Part shown: in pieces, positions 9,518-19,047 of the stretch | Layout of the letters: each line of letters starts with the position of its first letter | How positions within the stretch are numbered: position 1 is the stretch's first letter | Assembly (NCBI RefSeq): GCF_014748335.1 | Contig: NZ_JAAVIY010000007.1 | Location: 62,001 to 126,000, forward strand | Origin: Flavobacterium selenitireducens | Lineage (GTDB): Bacteria; Bacteroidota; Bacteroidia; Flavobacteriales; Flavobacteriaceae | DNA length: 64,000 nt | Reading direction: 5' to 3' | Notes under the pieces: model-generated | What the model was told of the DNA's origin: nothing | The model's database searches: none | Seen by the model: the letters and a program-made list of their open reading frames with translations, nothing else | Translations under genes and position numbers: made by a program

Positions 9518-10258
9518 TTACAGCATTCGGTTGGCCTGCACGAAGTTGCGTTCGTAATACGGTTCTTTGGTCGAAGAAATGATCACACCTTTGCTGGTTG
9601 AGGAATGTACGAATTTGATTTCCTCGTCCGATGCTTCAACGACCAAACCGACGTGGTTGATGGTACGTCTTCCATTCGTGTGGAAAAAAACAAGATCGCC
9701 TTTCTTTACTTCTTTGCGGTCGATTTTTTGCCCGACTTTCGCCATCTCCGTAGAGCTTCTCGGCAATTTCAGGTCAAACAGGTTGTAAACGGCCGTGACC
9801 ATTCCGGAGCAATCCATTCCCGACGCGGTCGTGCCACCTCCAAGGTAACGCGTGCCGATGAACGTCATGGCATTGTTGATCATCTGGACGGCGATGTAAT
9901 TTTCTTCCGGTTCCGGAACGACATCCGTTTCGTTTTTCTCGTTGATCAGTCCGCGCTTGCTTTTCGACTTCGCAACCGTTTGTTTGGCAGGCTTTGAAGT
10001 AGCCGCTACGGTTTTCGAAGGTTGGACAGCCGGGCTGTTAGTGCTTTTTGAGGGAGTCGAATTGGATTTGGCTGTCTTGTCGGATTCTTTTCCTGAAAAT
10101 GAGGCCACTGCCGATTGCACTTCCGAGGAGACTTCCGATGGTTTTTTGTAAACGCCTTTTTTGACGGCTTCTTTTTTTGAGGTTACCACCTGTGCGTTGC
10201 CAGATGCGGCAAGCAGTAGGAAAGCAGGCAGTAGAAAGAACAATGTTTTTACAAACAT
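9518..10258 (-). CDS. NlpC/P60 (C40) cell-wall peptidase, exported
   Basis: Predicted peptidoglycan endopeptidase cutting peptide stems. The 246-residue protein has a signal peptide (about residues 1-22), a Ser/Lys/Thr/Pro-rich low-complexity linker (about 25-100) and a C-terminal NlpC/P60 domain. The catalytic residues are visible: Cys150 in MDCSGM, His202 in INHVGLV and a third polar residue in FVHSS (His218). Four or five motif neighbours (DLPRSS-like segment, KKGDLVFF) also match. It sits between comEC and lpxB on the same strand, with 247 bases upstream that could hold its own promoter, including an inverted repeat at 10312-10332. A strong terminator follows it. Confidence 0.92.
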   Translation of the reverse strand: MFVKTLFFLLPAFLLLAASGNAQVVTSKKEAVKKGVYKKPSEVSSEVQSAVASFSGKESDKTAKSNSTPSKSTNSPAVQPSKTVAATSKPAKQTVAKSKSKRGLINEKNETDVVPEPEENYIAVQMINNAMTFIGTRYLGGGTTASGMDCSGMVTAVYNLFDLKLPRSSTEMAKVGQKIDRKEVKKGDLVFFHTNGRRTINHVGLVVEASDEEIKFVHSSTSKGVIISSTKEPYYERNFVQANRML

Positions 10259-10311
10259 ATTTTATTTTTTATTTTTCAGGCGAAGGGGCGTTCGTCTTTA
10301 GATTTATAAAT

Positions 10312-10332
10312 AAAATTCTGTAGTAGAATTTT
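10312..10332. repeat. Short inverted repeat upstream of the NlpC/P60 gene
   Basis: AAAATTCT and AGAATTTT form a perfect 8-bp inverted repeat around a 5-base centre, 54 bases upstream of the NlpC/P60 start. It could be an operator or a weak hairpin; nothing in the sequence decides between these. Confidence 0.4.
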
Positions 10333-10505
10333 TTGGAACTTAAACGAGAACGCAAAGCCGACGGGCTATATTGTTCTGTCGGTGGCGAATATAGCAAGAA
10401 AATCGCGAAATTCTGTAAAATAGAAATATTAAATTGTTCACAATTTCAAAATTAACCGATGGAATATTTGGCAAACAATTGACTTTCAGAAGCTAAATCG
10501 CCTGT

Positions 10506-11633
10506 TTAAAGGGCTTGACGGATGTTTAGGTTATCAACAATCAATTTTGCGGTTTTGCCACTCGCGCCTTCGCCACCCAGCTTGGCTTCGAGCAAATCGT
10601 AGTCTTCGAGAATGGACTGCCTCGTTTTAGGATCGAGTAATTTCCTGAGTTCAGCCGCGAGATTTTTGGTAGTAAGTTCAGATTGGATAAGTTCCTTCAC
10701 GACTTCCCGATCCATGATCAGGTTGACGAGCGAGATGAATTTCAGCGTGATCACGCGCTTGGCGATTTGGTAGGAAAGCCAGTTGCCGCGGTAGCAGACT
10801 ACTTCCGGAACCTTAAACAGCGCCGTTTCAAGCGTGGCGGTTCCCGACGTTACCAAGGCTGCCGCGGAAATCGAGAGCAGATCATACGTTCGGTTCTGCA
10901 CAAAGTAGATGTTTTTCGATTGGGTAAACTGACGATAGAATTCAGGCTCCTGTCCCGGCGCACCGGCAATCACGAATTGATGATCCGGAAATTGGGGCAC
11001 AACCGACAACATCACGTCGAGCATTTTGGATATTTCCTGTTTGCGGCTGCCGGGAAGCAATGCGATCACGGGTTTTTCATTTAACTTGAATTCCTTTCGG
11101 AACGACGCCTCGTCGACTTTTGTCCGACCGTGGATGGCATCGATCAACGGGTGTCCGACAAACTCAACCGGAAAAGAATGTTTCTTCTCGTAAAAATCCT
11201 TTTCGAACGGAAGGATGACATACATCTGATCGACATCGCGCTTGATCGCCTTAATCCGGTTTTCCTTCCACGCCCAGATTTGAGGCGAAATATAATAAAA
11301 GGTCCTATATCCGAGCGGTTTCGCCCATTTGGCGATCCTCATGTTGAAACCGGGATAATCGATGAAGATCAACGCGTCCGGTTTGAAACGCTCGATGTCC
11401 TGCTTGCAGAATTTGATATTGCCCAGAATGGTTTTCAGATTCATCACAACTTCGGCAAAGCCCATAAAAGCAAGGCTCCGATAGTGTTTGACCAATGTTC
11501 CGCCGACAGATTCCATCAAATCGCCTCCCCAAAACCGGATTTCCGCATCTGGATCTTCAAACAGCAAACTTTTCATCAGGTTAGAACCGTGCAAATCGCC
11601 CGACGCTTCTCCGGCAATGATGTAATACTTCAT
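10506..11633 (-). CDS. lpxB: Lipid-A-disaccharide synthase
   Basis: Glycosyltransferase family 19 enzyme that joins UDP-2,3-diacylglucosamine and lipid X to give the lipid A disaccharide, at the cytoplasmic face of the inner membrane. The 375-residue length fits the family. Recognised motifs are GEASGDLHG at residues 8-16, WGGD(L)M, the FIDYPGFN segment, YYISPQIWAWKE, LLPGSRKQEI, and the late TSGTATLETAL sugar-nucleotide motif. The ATG overlaps the stop of the upstream 93-residue gene by four bases (ATGA), so it is coupled to that gene and probably to surE. Raetz-pathway function is established for the family; nothing here is unusual. Confidence 0.96.
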   Translation of the reverse strand: MKYYIIAGEASGDLHGSNLMKSLLFEDPDAEIRFWGGDLMESVGGTLVKHYRSLAFMGFAEVVMNLKTILGNIKFCKQDIERFKPDALIFIDYPGFNMRIAKWAKPLGYRTFYYISPQIWAWKENRIKAIKRDVDQMYVILPFEKDFYEKKHSFPVEFVGHPLIDAIHGRTKVDEASFRKEFKLNEKPVIALLPGSRKQEISKMLDVMLSVVPQFPDHQFVIAGAPGQEPEFYRQFTQSKNIYFVQNRTYDLLSISAAALVTSGTATLETALFKVPEVVCYRGNWLSYQIAKRVITLKFISLVNLIMDREVVKELIQSELTTKNLAAELRKLLDPKTRQSILEDYDLLEAKLGGEGASGKTAKLIVDNLNIRQAL

Positions 11634-11911
11634 ATATAATAAAGGATTATCGTGGCCAACGTGATCACGAACATCGACAAAAGTACGCCTTTTGCCATAA
11701 CGTCTTTTTTGAATTTGAGCAATCCGAAGAAAATCGCGAGATTCAAAAGCGCCCCGATCGAGAGCACTTTCGAGATTTGTCCTGAGTATTTTATCATGTG
11801 GATGCCGTCGCTCAGCGTGTAAGGCGTGAACAGCGCGATAAACAGGAAACTGCCCGCAAAAACGCCGGTTATGCCAATGAGGATGCCCAAAGTCAGGTCG
11901 TTGTCATTCAT
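11630..11911 (-). CDS. Small membrane protein between surE and lpxB (unknown function)
   Basis: A 93-residue protein that I do not recognise beyond its position. It shows three hydrophobic segments, at about residues 8-30, 45-62 and 72-92, with a short polar loop (SDGIHMIKYSG) after the first. It overlaps the end of surE by eight bases and the start of lpxB by four, so it is clearly part of that operon and translated with it. From memory, an unnamed small membrane gene occupies this slot in related Flavobacteria. A role in lipid A or envelope assembly is only a guess from context. Confidence 0.8.
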   Translation of the reverse strand: MNDNDLTLGILIGITGVFAGSFLFIALFTPYTLSDGIHMIKYSGQISKVLSIGALLNLAIFFGLLKFKKDVMAKGVLLSMFVITLATIILYYI

Positions 11912-12674
11912 CGAGCTTCCACGAATTTAGCGTTTGCATCGCATGATGGGCGGTGAGGTCGAATTGAACCGGAACTACCGAAACATAACCGTGGGAAAGC
12001 GCCCATTCGTCTGTGTCTTCGCCTTTGTCGAGGTTCACGAACTTTCCGGTAAGCCAGTAATAATCGCGTCCGTGGGGTGATTTGCGCTTGTCGAATTCCT
12101 CTACCCACATCGCTTTGGCCTGCCTGCAGATTTTGACGCCCTTGAAGCTTTTCGCCCGGGGAAAGTTCACGTTCAGGATAACACCTTCTGGCAAACCATT
12201 AGCTAAAACCTGTTGCGCAATTTTCTTTACAAATGGCTTCACGACCTCGAAATCCGCGTTCCAGTCAAAATCCGAAAGCGAAAAACCTATCGAGGGAATG
12301 CCTTCGATTCCCGCCTCGACGGCAGCGCTCATCGTGCCGGAATAGATCACGTTGATCGACGAATTTGACCCGTGGTTGATGCCCGAGACACACAAATCGG
12401 GCTTGCCTTTAATGATTTCCTTTGTCGCGAATTTTACGCAATCGACGGGAGTTCCCGAGCAACTGTATTCATCGAAAGCGGCATCCGGTTTGGAAATTTT
12501 ATTGAGGTGAAGCGTATTGTTGATCGTAATGGCATGGCCGGTCCCAGATTGCGGGCTATCGGGAGCCACGACGACTAGATCGCCCAAATCTTTCATGACC
12601 TCGATCAGCGCCCGTATTCCGGGAGCGGTGATACCGTCGTCATTGGTAATCAATATGAGTGGTTTTTTTTTCAC
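11904..12674 (-). CDS. surE: 5'/3'-nucleotidase SurE
   Basis: Metal-dependent phosphatase acting on nucleoside 5'- and 3'-monophosphates. The N-terminus has the family hallmark LITNDDGI (metal-binding Asp-Asp), followed by VVAPDSPQSGTGHAIT, SGTPVDCVKFA and the SGINHGSN metal-binding motif, and the C-terminal half has the INVNFP-like segment. I place the start at the GTG at 12674 (reading M-KKKPLILITNDDG), giving 256 residues, the usual length. The frame extends upstream without stop to an ATG at 12815, but the extra 47 residues are polar, unlike any SurE N-terminus and probably untranslated. It heads an operon with the small membrane gene and lpxB. Confidence 0.93.
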   Translation of the reverse strand: MKKKPLILITNDDGITAPGIRALIEVMKDLGDLVVVAPDSPQSGTGHAITINNTLHLNKISKPDAAFDEYSCSGTPVDCVKFATKEIIKGKPDLCVSGINHGSNSSINVIYSGTMSAAVEAGIEGIPSIGFSLSDFDWNADFEVVKPFVKKIAQQVLANGLPEGVILNVNFPRAKSFKGVKICRQAKAMWVEEFDKRKSPHGRDYYWLTGKFVNLDKGEDTDEWALSHGYVSVVPVQFDLTAHHAMQTLNSWKLDE

Positions 12675-13020
12675 GTTGTCACTTGTTCGTTCGGTATTGC
12701 TTTTTGTCTTGATGAAGCTGTTCCGGCTTCCGCTTTTAGCTTCCTCTCCAAAAACAGCTTGGAAATGCCATTGGTCGAGCTTCCTGCGGTCGCTGCCCAA
12801 CGGCAATCCAATCACGTTTTTGGCATCGAAAGGCTAAGCCGCTTCATCCGGGCTTGGCATCGTAACAAAATACAAAAAACGCGTACTAATGTCGTATCTG
12901 CGAAAGTAAAAATACCTATTTTTAATGCTGTATTGAATTCGCCATGTTTAACAAAATATTATACGGAAGTCACTGCCTACGGTATAATTTTTCCATAACT
13001 TGGCCGTTTTAAGAACCCAA
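12675..13020. other. Divergent intergenic region between surE and the S41 protease
   Basis: About 346 bases with no convincing gene. It contains the untranslated part of the surE frame. CGAAAGTA at 12901-12908 reads TACTTTCG on the minus strand, a possible variant -7 element for surE with a long leader. AAGCTGTT/AACAGCTT near 12717-12758 is a small inverted repeat. Nothing stronger is visible. Confidence 0.4.
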
Positions 13021-15255
13021 ATGAATGCTATTGTGCGATTTATGAAAAGGAATTATAAAGTGTTGCTGGTCGTTGCTGTTTTGGCGGCGGCATTGTGGAG
13101 TTTCATGCCTAAAAAGAGCTCCGGAGATCCTGAAAAAGACAAAGCGCTGCTCGAACTTTTGCAATTTGTCATCGAGCGCGGCCACTACGAACCGGCCACG
13201 ATGGACGACAATTTTTCAAAAGGGATCTACAAAGATTACATCACGGCCCTCGATCCGTCTAAGCGCTTCTTCCTGCAGGCGGACATTGACGAATTCTCGA
13301 AATACGAAACCCAGCTCGACGACCAGATCCGGAATAAGGATCTCGCGTTCTTCAACCTCACTTACAATCGGTTGATGCAGCGAATAAAAGAAAGCAAAGC
13401 CTATTATAAGGAAATCCTCGACAAGCCGTTCAATTATAAAGTAGACGAGTCGTTCAATACCGACAACGAAAAGCTGCCGTACGCCAAGAATACGTCCGAA
13501 CTCAAGGAAAAATGGCGCAAGCAGGTAAAGTTGTCCACGCTTTCATCATTGGCCGACAAGCTCGACCTACAGGAAGGCAAGACGACGTCGGTCAAGCCAT
13601 CAGCGACACTGGATGAAGAAAGCCAGGATGCGGCACAGGAAGCGCTCGAAAAAAAGAAAAAGGAAGAAGTAAAAATTGAGAAAAAATCTTACGAGGTCCT
13701 TGAAAAGGAAACGCGGGAAAATTCCCTAAAATCACTTAACGAATATTTCAGCTTCATCGACGACTTGAATCGCGAAGACTGGTTTTCGGTGTACATCAAT
13801 TCGATCGCCTCGCGTTTCGACCCGCATACATCGTACTTTCCGGCAGACGAAAAGGAACGCTTCGATGTGAGCATGAGCGGTAAGCTCGAAGGTATCGGTG
13901 CCCGCCTGCAAAAGAAAAACGATTACACCGAAATCACCGAACTCATTTCGGGAGGCCCGGCCTGGAGAGGAAAAGAACTCGAACCTGGAGACGTGATCCT
14001 GAAGGTGGCGCAGGGCAACAAAGAAGCGGTTGATGTAGTGGGCATGCGTCTTGACGACGTCGTCAAGAAAATTAAGGGGCCAAAAGGAACCGAAGTGCGC
14101 CTGTCCGTCAAAAAAACCGACGGAACCATGAAAGTCATTTCGTTGATCCGCGATGAAGTAGAAATTGAAGAAACATACGCCAAATCGACGATCATCGAGA
14201 AAAACGGTCAGAAGTACGGCATGATTTACCTTCCGAAATTTTATATTGATTTCGATAACGCCAATGCGCGCGACGCCGGAAAAGATATCGCGCTTGAAGT
14301 CGAACGTCTCAAAAAAGAAAACGTGCAGGGAATCATCCTCGACGTGCGCGACAACGGAGGCGGATCGCTCAAAACAGTGGTTGACATCGCCGGGTTGTTC
14401 ATCGAACAAGGCCCAATCGTCCAGGTAAAATCTTCGGGTAAAAAGAAAGAAGTTCTGTACGATAAGGATTCCAAGGTAGAGTACGACGGCCCGCTTGTGA
14501 TCATGGTAAACAGTTTCTCGGCTTCGGCTTCAGAAATTTTGGCCGCCGCCATCCAGGATTACAAACGTGGAGTTATCATCGGATCCAAACAAACGTATGG
14601 TAAAGGAACTGTGCAGAATGTATTCGATTTGAATCAGTTCGTGAGAAACAGCGAATTCGGCGATCTGGGCGCACTCAAGACGACGACCCAAAAGTTCTAC
14701 CGCATCAACGGCGGCTCTACGCAGTTGGAAGGCGTGGCCAGCGACGTTGTGATGCCGGATCGTTATTCATATGTAAAAATGGGCGAACGCGACATTGACA
14801 ATGCCATGCCTTGGGATAAGATCGACGCAGCCGATTACAAAGTTTGGGACAAGCAAGCCAATTTCAACGAAGCAATTGCCAACAGCCGCAAGCGTTTACA
14901 GGCCAACGAGCAGTTCAAGCTGATAGATGAAAACGCAAAATGGATCAACGATCGCAGCGAAGAGACGGTTTACAGCCTCAAGCTCGACAAGTTCCGTTCT
15001 GAACAGGACGCGCTCGACGAAAAGGCCAAGAAATACAAAGTGCTTTCGACGTACCACAACGACTTGAAATTCCTGTCGCTTCCGTACGAACAACAGCAAA
15101 TCGCAAAAGATGAATTGTTGAAAGAGAAACGTAAAAGATGGCATGAGCAGCTTAACAAAGACGCATATGTAGACGAAGCGGTAAGGGTACTTGACGACCT
15201 TCAGCCGAAGTCAAAAGGGGCGGTGTCGCTTAAGAAAGACAAGATCAAATCATAA
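13021..15255 (+). CDS. prc: Carboxy-terminal processing (tail-specific) protease, S41 family
   Basis: Periplasmic protease of the Prc/Tsp type, about 744 residues from the ATG at 13021. A TTG at 13000 and an ATG at 13042 are alternative starts; the second still leaves the membrane anchor complete. Order: one N-terminal membrane segment (about residues 13-30), a TSP N-terminal helical domain, a PDZ domain around residues 285-375, the S41 catalytic domain, and a C-terminal DUF3340-like domain. The Ser/Lys dyad is visible as FSASASE with Ser502 and YGKG with Lys528. Probable substrates are misassembled or lipid-anchored envelope proteins. It is transcribed divergently from surE and followed by a strong hairpin. 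Confidence 0.94.
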   Translation: MNAIVRFMKRNYKVLLVVAVLAAALWSFMPKKSSGDPEKDKALLELLQFVIERGHYEPATMDDNFSKGIYKDYITALDPSKRFFLQADIDEFSKYETQLDDQIRNKDLAFFNLTYNRLMQRIKESKAYYKEILDKPFNYKVDESFNTDNEKLPYAKNTSELKEKWRKQVKLSTLSSLADKLDLQEGKTTSVKPSATLDEESQDAAQEALEKKKKEEVKIEKKSYEVLEKETRENSLKSLNEYFSFIDDLNREDWFSVYINSIASRFDPHTSYFPADEKERFDVSMSGKLEGIGARLQKKNDYTEITELISGGPAWRGKELEPGDVILKVAQGNKEAVDVVGMRLDDVVKKIKGPKGTEVRLSVKKTDGTMKVISLIRDEVEIEETYAKSTIIEKNGQKYGMIYLPKFYIDFDNANARDAGKDIALEVERLKKENVQGIILDVRDNGGGSLKTVVDIAGLFIEQGPIVQVKSSGKKKEVLYDKDSKVEYDGPLVIMVNSFSASASEILAAAIQDYKRGVIIGSKQTYGKGTVQNVFDLNQFVRNSEFGDLGALKTTTQKFYRINGGSTQLEGVASDVVMPDRYSYVKMGERDIDNAMPWDKIDAADYKVWDKQANFNEAIANSRKRLQANEQFKLIDENAKWINDRSEETVYSLKLDKFRSEQDALDEKAKKYKVLSTYHNDLKFLSLPYEQQQIAKDELLKEKRKRWHEQLNKDAYVDEAVRVLDDLQPKSKGAVSLKKDKIKS

Positions 15256-15260
15256 CAAAA

Positions 15261-15290
15261 GAAAAGCCTCGGGAAACCGGGGCTTTTTTG
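15261..15290. terminator. Bidirectional terminator between prc and the receiver-domain gene
   Basis: AAAAGCCTCGG pairs with CCGGGGCTTTT across a short A-rich loop, with A and T runs on the two flanks. It can end transcription from both convergent genes. Confidence 0.85.
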
Positions 15291-15308
15291 TAATTGCGCT
15301 TCTGGAGG

Positions 15309-15734
15309 TTATTGGGAATTCGGATGGCGGCAACAATCCCAATAATCGAATATTTTTTTGAGCAGGGATTTCACGTCGTCATACTTTGTGCCTTTGGTAA
15401 AAAATCCCTGTATCGTCAGGTTGATGTATGCTTCGTCAATATCTTCCTGACGCGCGACGGTGGAGAAGTAAACGAACGGAATACTCTTCCTGCGCAAAAC
15501 GGGAGTAGAGTCGATGTGGCGCTTAAATTCCAAACCGTTCCGTCCGGGCATATTGATGTCGCAAAAAATAAGGAAAACGGGTTCTGTTGTGGTTTCCAGG
15601 AATTGGTAGGCGGCAGTCGTTTCGGGAAACCAATAGATCTCATTCGTGATGCCTAGTTCCCTTACGATGTCTTCGAAGATTTCTTTGTCGTCCTGATCAT
15701 CTTCTACTAATACGATCGATCCTGGTTTTATCAC
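15309..15734 (-). CDS. Single-domain response regulator (receiver only)
   Basis: A 141-residue CheY-like receiver with no output domain. The acidic pair is at VEDDQDD (residues 10-16), the phosphorylatable Asp is Asp59 in FCDINMPG, followed by the Thr-equivalent in YFSTVA and the Lys in FFTKGTK. The sequence resembles the Rcp1-type receivers that pair with phytochrome-like or hybrid kinases. No histidine kinase is adjacent; the nearest in this window is the GAF kinase about 29 kb away. It stands alone between two convergent or distant units, so its partner is not predictable from context. Confidence 0.9.
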   Translation of the reverse strand: MIKPGSIVLVEDDQDDKEIFEDIVRELGITNEIYWFPETTAAYQFLETTTEPVFLIFCDINMPGRNGLEFKRHIDSTPVLRRKSIPFVYFSTVARQEDIDEAYINLTIQGFFTKGTKYDDVKSLLKKIFDYWDCCRHPNSQ

Positions 15735-15840
15735 GGTGAAGATGTTTGCGAGATTGAAATAATCGGTAAGTTAGGAAAAACTTTCCACCGTTTCCCGTTA
15801 AAGCAGATCCGGGTTTCGACAAGCGGTAAGAAAACGAAAA

Positions 15841-15862
15841 ACAGATAGCTAAAAAGCTACCA
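15841..15862 (-). terminator. Possible weak terminator at the end of rodA
   Basis: TAGCT and AGCTA can pair around a short A/T loop, overlapping the rodA stop codon, with a T-rich stretch following on the minus strand. The stem is short, so this is tentative. Confidence 0.3.
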
Positions 15863-17110
15863 TTCATTTACTTTGTTCGCATCCATTTTGAGAAAAATAA
15901 ACAAGAGGATGGTAAAGCCCCAAAGTCCTGAACCTCCATAGGAGAAAAACGGCAACGGAACGCCGATCGTTGGGAAAATTCCGACGACCATGGCAATGTT
16001 CACGAAAAAGTGAATGAACAGAATTGTGGCTACGCAATACCCGTAAACCCTCGAAAATTTGGTTTTTTGTCGCTCCGCAAGATAGATGATGCGCACAAAA
16101 AGCAGCACGAAAAGCGCCAGCACGACAATGCAACCTACAAATCCCCACTCTTCGCCCACAGTGGTAAAAATATAATCGGTATGTTGTTCAGGGACGAATC
16201 CGCCTTTGGTTTGCGTGCCTTCGAGATAGCCTTTTCCGAACCATCCGCCGGATCCGATCGCGATTTTCGATTGGTTGATATTATATCCGACGCCTTTCAG
16301 ATCGACTTCTTTCCCAAGCAAAATATTGAAACGATCGCGGTGGTGCTGTTTGAAGACATTGTCAAAAACGTAATGAACAGAAAACGTAAAAATCGAAATC
16401 GCGACCAAGATTGCCGCGCTCATGATCACGTTGCGATCTACAATGCGGCTGCGATAATAAAAAAACGCAATCACGACGGCGGCAATCGCAATGATGATCC
16501 ACGACTCCCAAACCAATGAAAGTACGAACACGACGATTGCGATGAAGCCCGTCCACAAATACCACGCAGGCAAGCCTTCGCGGTATAGTACCAGGAAAAA
16601 TGCCGAATAAATCAGCGCGCTGCCGGGATCGTGAGGCACAATCAACAAGACAGGCAACAAAATGATGCCCATCGCCTGCCATTGACGGTTCTGGTCTTTG
16701 AGGTTGACTTGTACGTCGCTCAAATATTTTGACAGTGCCAAAGCCGTCGCCACTTTTGCAAACTCGGCGGGCTGGAAACTGATCGGCCCGATCGCATACC
16801 AGTTCGCCTGTCCTTTGACGACCTTTCCGAATACGAACAAGCCGGCGAGCAACAGCAGCGCGACGCCAAAAAAGATAACCGAATATTTTTCGTAAAATTT
16901 TCCGTCGAGTGCCAGGATCACGATGATCAGCGGAATGGAAAGGAAGATGAACATCATCTGTTTTCCGTACGTTTGGCTGAAATCGAACAGCGAACTGTCT
17001 TCGAGCGGCAATGAAGACGAATAGATGTTGAGCCATCCCAAAATGACCAACGTGGCGTAAATAAATACGCTCATCCAATCGATATGGCTTCGGATGCTCT
17101 GGTTCTTCAT
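15857..17110 (-). CDS. rodA: Rod shape-determining peptidoglycan polymerase RodA (SEDS)
   Basis: SEDS-family glycosyltransferase that polymerises glycan strands with PBP2 during elongation. The 417-residue polytopic protein has about ten membrane helices, the FGKVVKGQANWY segment, PAEFAK, PHDPGSALIY, the long extracellular loop with the RF(N)ILLG and GSGGWFGKG motifs, and the C-terminal PLPFFSYGGSG signature. Its ATG overlaps the PBP2 stop by one base (TAATG), so it is translationally coupled to its transpeptidase partner. It is the last gene of the mreB-mreC-mreD-PBP2-rodA cluster. Confidence 0.95.
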   Translation of the reverse strand: MKNQSIRSHIDWMSVFIYATLVILGWLNIYSSSLPLEDSSLFDFSQTYGKQMMFIFLSIPLIIVILALDGKFYEKYSVIFFGVALLLLAGLFVFGKVVKGQANWYAIGPISFQPAEFAKVATALALSKYLSDVQVNLKDQNRQWQAMGIILLPVLLIVPHDPGSALIYSAFFLVLYREGLPAWYLWTGFIAIVVFVLSLVWESWIIIAIAAVVIAFFYYRSRIVDRNVIMSAAILVAISIFTFSVHYVFDNVFKQHHRDRFNILLGKEVDLKGVGYNINQSKIAIGSGGWFGKGYLEGTQTKGGFVPEQHTDYIFTTVGEEWGFVGCIVVLALFVLLFVRIIYLAERQKTKFSRVYGYCVATILFIHFFVNIAMVVGIFPTIGVPLPFFSYGGSGLWGFTILLFIFLKMDANKVNEW

Positions 17111-19047
17111 TAGTTCGTGGCGTCTTTGTCGTCTATGTCCTCGATCGTATCCTGCTCTTTCGGCTGCACGGCTTCCACTTTAGGGCGTTTGAGCAGCAAA
17201 CTGTCGATCGTGTGTTTGCCGACGTATTTGTCGTATTCGCCCTGGAGACTTCCTTCGAGCATGCGCTTTTCAAGATCGGTGCGTGTGATCTTGCGCTTGA
17301 TGTATTTTTCGAGCATGAGTGTCGCAATCGGGCCGGCCCAGCGTTTTCCCCAATACCCGTTCTCAACGAAAACGGCAATTGCGATCTTCGGATTGTCTTT
17401 TGGCGCAAAAGCGACGAAAATCGAGTGATCCTGTAATTTCACGCGCTTCCCGTTGATTTTGGCGAAGTTTTCCGCGGTTCCGGTCTTTCCGCAAATCTGT
17501 ATGCCTTCAACACCCAGGCCGTAAGCGGTTCCTACATTGTAAACATCGGCAAGCCCCGCCACGACCGGTTCGAAATATTTAGGGTCTATCGTCGTATGGT
17601 GTTTCGTGCGGAATTTTTTGTCGATTTGTTCGCCTTCGATCTTCTTGATGATGTGAGGCGTGTAATACCAACCGCGATTGGCAACGGTTGCCATCATGTT
17701 CGCCAACTGGATCGGCGTTGTCGTGACTTCTCCCTGTCCGATGGAATTCGAAACGATCGTCGTCGGACGGTAATCCCAATCCGGATAAATGCGTTTGTAC
17801 GTTTTGGACGTCGGAACTTTACCGCGGCGGCCTGTCGGCAAATCGTATCCCATGAATTCGCCAAGCCCGAAGCTTCTGACGTGCTTGCTCCAGATGTCCA
17901 CCGCGACCGATGTTTTTTTGTACTTGCCCAGCGTCTTCATGTAAACACTCGCAAAGTAGGTATTGCACGAGTTGTAGATTCCGTTGTGGAGCTGGGAAAC
18001 GCCTGAATCGTGGCATTTCATGAAGCGTCCGCGTGCGTAACTGAAACCGTGGTGGCACATAAACGACGTTTGCTCGTCGACGACGCCTTCCTGCAACGCA
18101 ACCAATCCGGTGATGATCTTAAACGGCGATCCCGGCGGATATTCGGCCAAAAGGCCGCGGTCGAAAAGCGGTTTTGCGATCGAATCGTTATAGAGTTTCG
18201 TGTAATTGCGGGACCGTTCGCGCCCCACGAGAATCGCCGGATCGTAAGAAGGAGCGGTTACCAATGCCAGGATTTCACCGGTCGCGGGCTCGATAGCGAC
18301 GATTCCGCCTCGTTTGTTGACCATGAGCTCTTCCCCGTATTTTTGGAGATCGCCGTCAATCGAAAGCGTAATGTCTTCCCCTTGCTTGGAGATCGTATCG
18401 AATCGGCCTTCTTTGTAAGCGCCGATGTCGCGGTTGTATTTGTCTTTTTGTATGTACTTGACGCCCTTGACGCCCCGAAGTTCTTTCTCGTAACTTTCCT
18501 CGACGCCCTGTTTTCCGATGAGGTCGCCGCTGTTGTAATACGGGTTTTGCTTGATGATGCCGTCGTTTACCTGCGTGATGAATCCGAAGACATTCGCACC
18601 GTAATTCACCTGGTAGTCGCGCAATGAACGCTTCTGAATATAAAATCCTTCGAATTTCCTGACCTTTTCCTGGAACGCGGCGAATTCCCGTTTGTTCAAC
18701 TGCGGCAAAAAAACCGACGGCAGGCGAGGCGAGTACACGATCGCCTTTTTCATGCGCTCTTCGTAAAACGATTTCGGGATGCGCAGCAACTCGCAGAATT
18801 CGTCCACATCGACATTTTTAACGTCGCGCGGAATGACCATGATATCATAAGACGGCTGGTTGGCCACGAGCAATTTGCCGAAACGGTCGTAAATGTAACC
18901 GCGCTCGGGATAATCGTATTGGATCTTGATCGCGTTGTTGTCCGATTTCAGCTTGAGCGTCTCGTCCATGATCTGAAGGTAGAAAAGGCGCAGCAAAAGC
19001 AATATCGTCGCGATGAAAATCAGCGTTGGCAACAGAACTTTCCTCAT
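17110..19047 (-). CDS. mrdA: Penicillin-binding protein 2 (elongation transpeptidase)
   Basis: Class B penicillin-binding protein, 645 residues, the transpeptidase of the elongation complex. One N-terminal membrane helix (about residues 5-22) is followed by the pedestal domain (YPERGYIYDR near residue 50) and the transpeptidase domain. The catalytic motifs are SPFK (SxxK) after PPG, NSCN (SxN) and KTGTAEN (KTG). The C-terminus has a charged tail rich in Lys, Glu and Asp after about residue 600. It overlaps mreD by four bases upstream and rodA by one base downstream. The assignment to PBP2 rather than FtsI rests on sequence and on the adjoining rodA. Confidence 0.95.
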   Translation of the reverse strand: MRKVLLPTLIFIATILLLLRLFYLQIMDETLKLKSDNNAIKIQYDYPERGYIYDRFGKLLVANQPSYDIMVIPRDVKNVDVDEFCELLRIPKSFYEERMKKAIVYSPRLPSVFLPQLNKREFAAFQEKVRKFEGFYIQKRSLRDYQVNYGANVFGFITQVNDGIIKQNPYYNSGDLIGKQGVEESYEKELRGVKGVKYIQKDKYNRDIGAYKEGRFDTISKQGEDITLSIDGDLQKYGEELMVNKRGGIVAIEPATGEILALVTAPSYDPAILVGRERSRNYTKLYNDSIAKPLFDRGLLAEYPPGSPFKIITGLVALQEGVVDEQTSFMCHHGFSYARGRFMKCHDSGVSQLHNGIYNSCNTYFASVYMKTLGKYKKTSVAVDIWSKHVRSFGLGEFMGYDLPTGRRGKVPTSKTYKRIYPDWDYRPTTIVSNSIGQGEVTTTPIQLANMMATVANRGWYYTPHIIKKIEGEQIDKKFRTKHHTTIDPKYFEPVVAGLADVYNVGTAYGLGVEGIQICGKTGTAENFAKINGKRVKLQDHSIFVAFAPKDNPKIAIAVFVENGYWGKRWAGPIATLMLEKYIKRKITRTDLEKRMLEGSLQGEYDKYVGKHTIDSLLLKRPKVEAVQPKEQDTIEDIDDKDATN

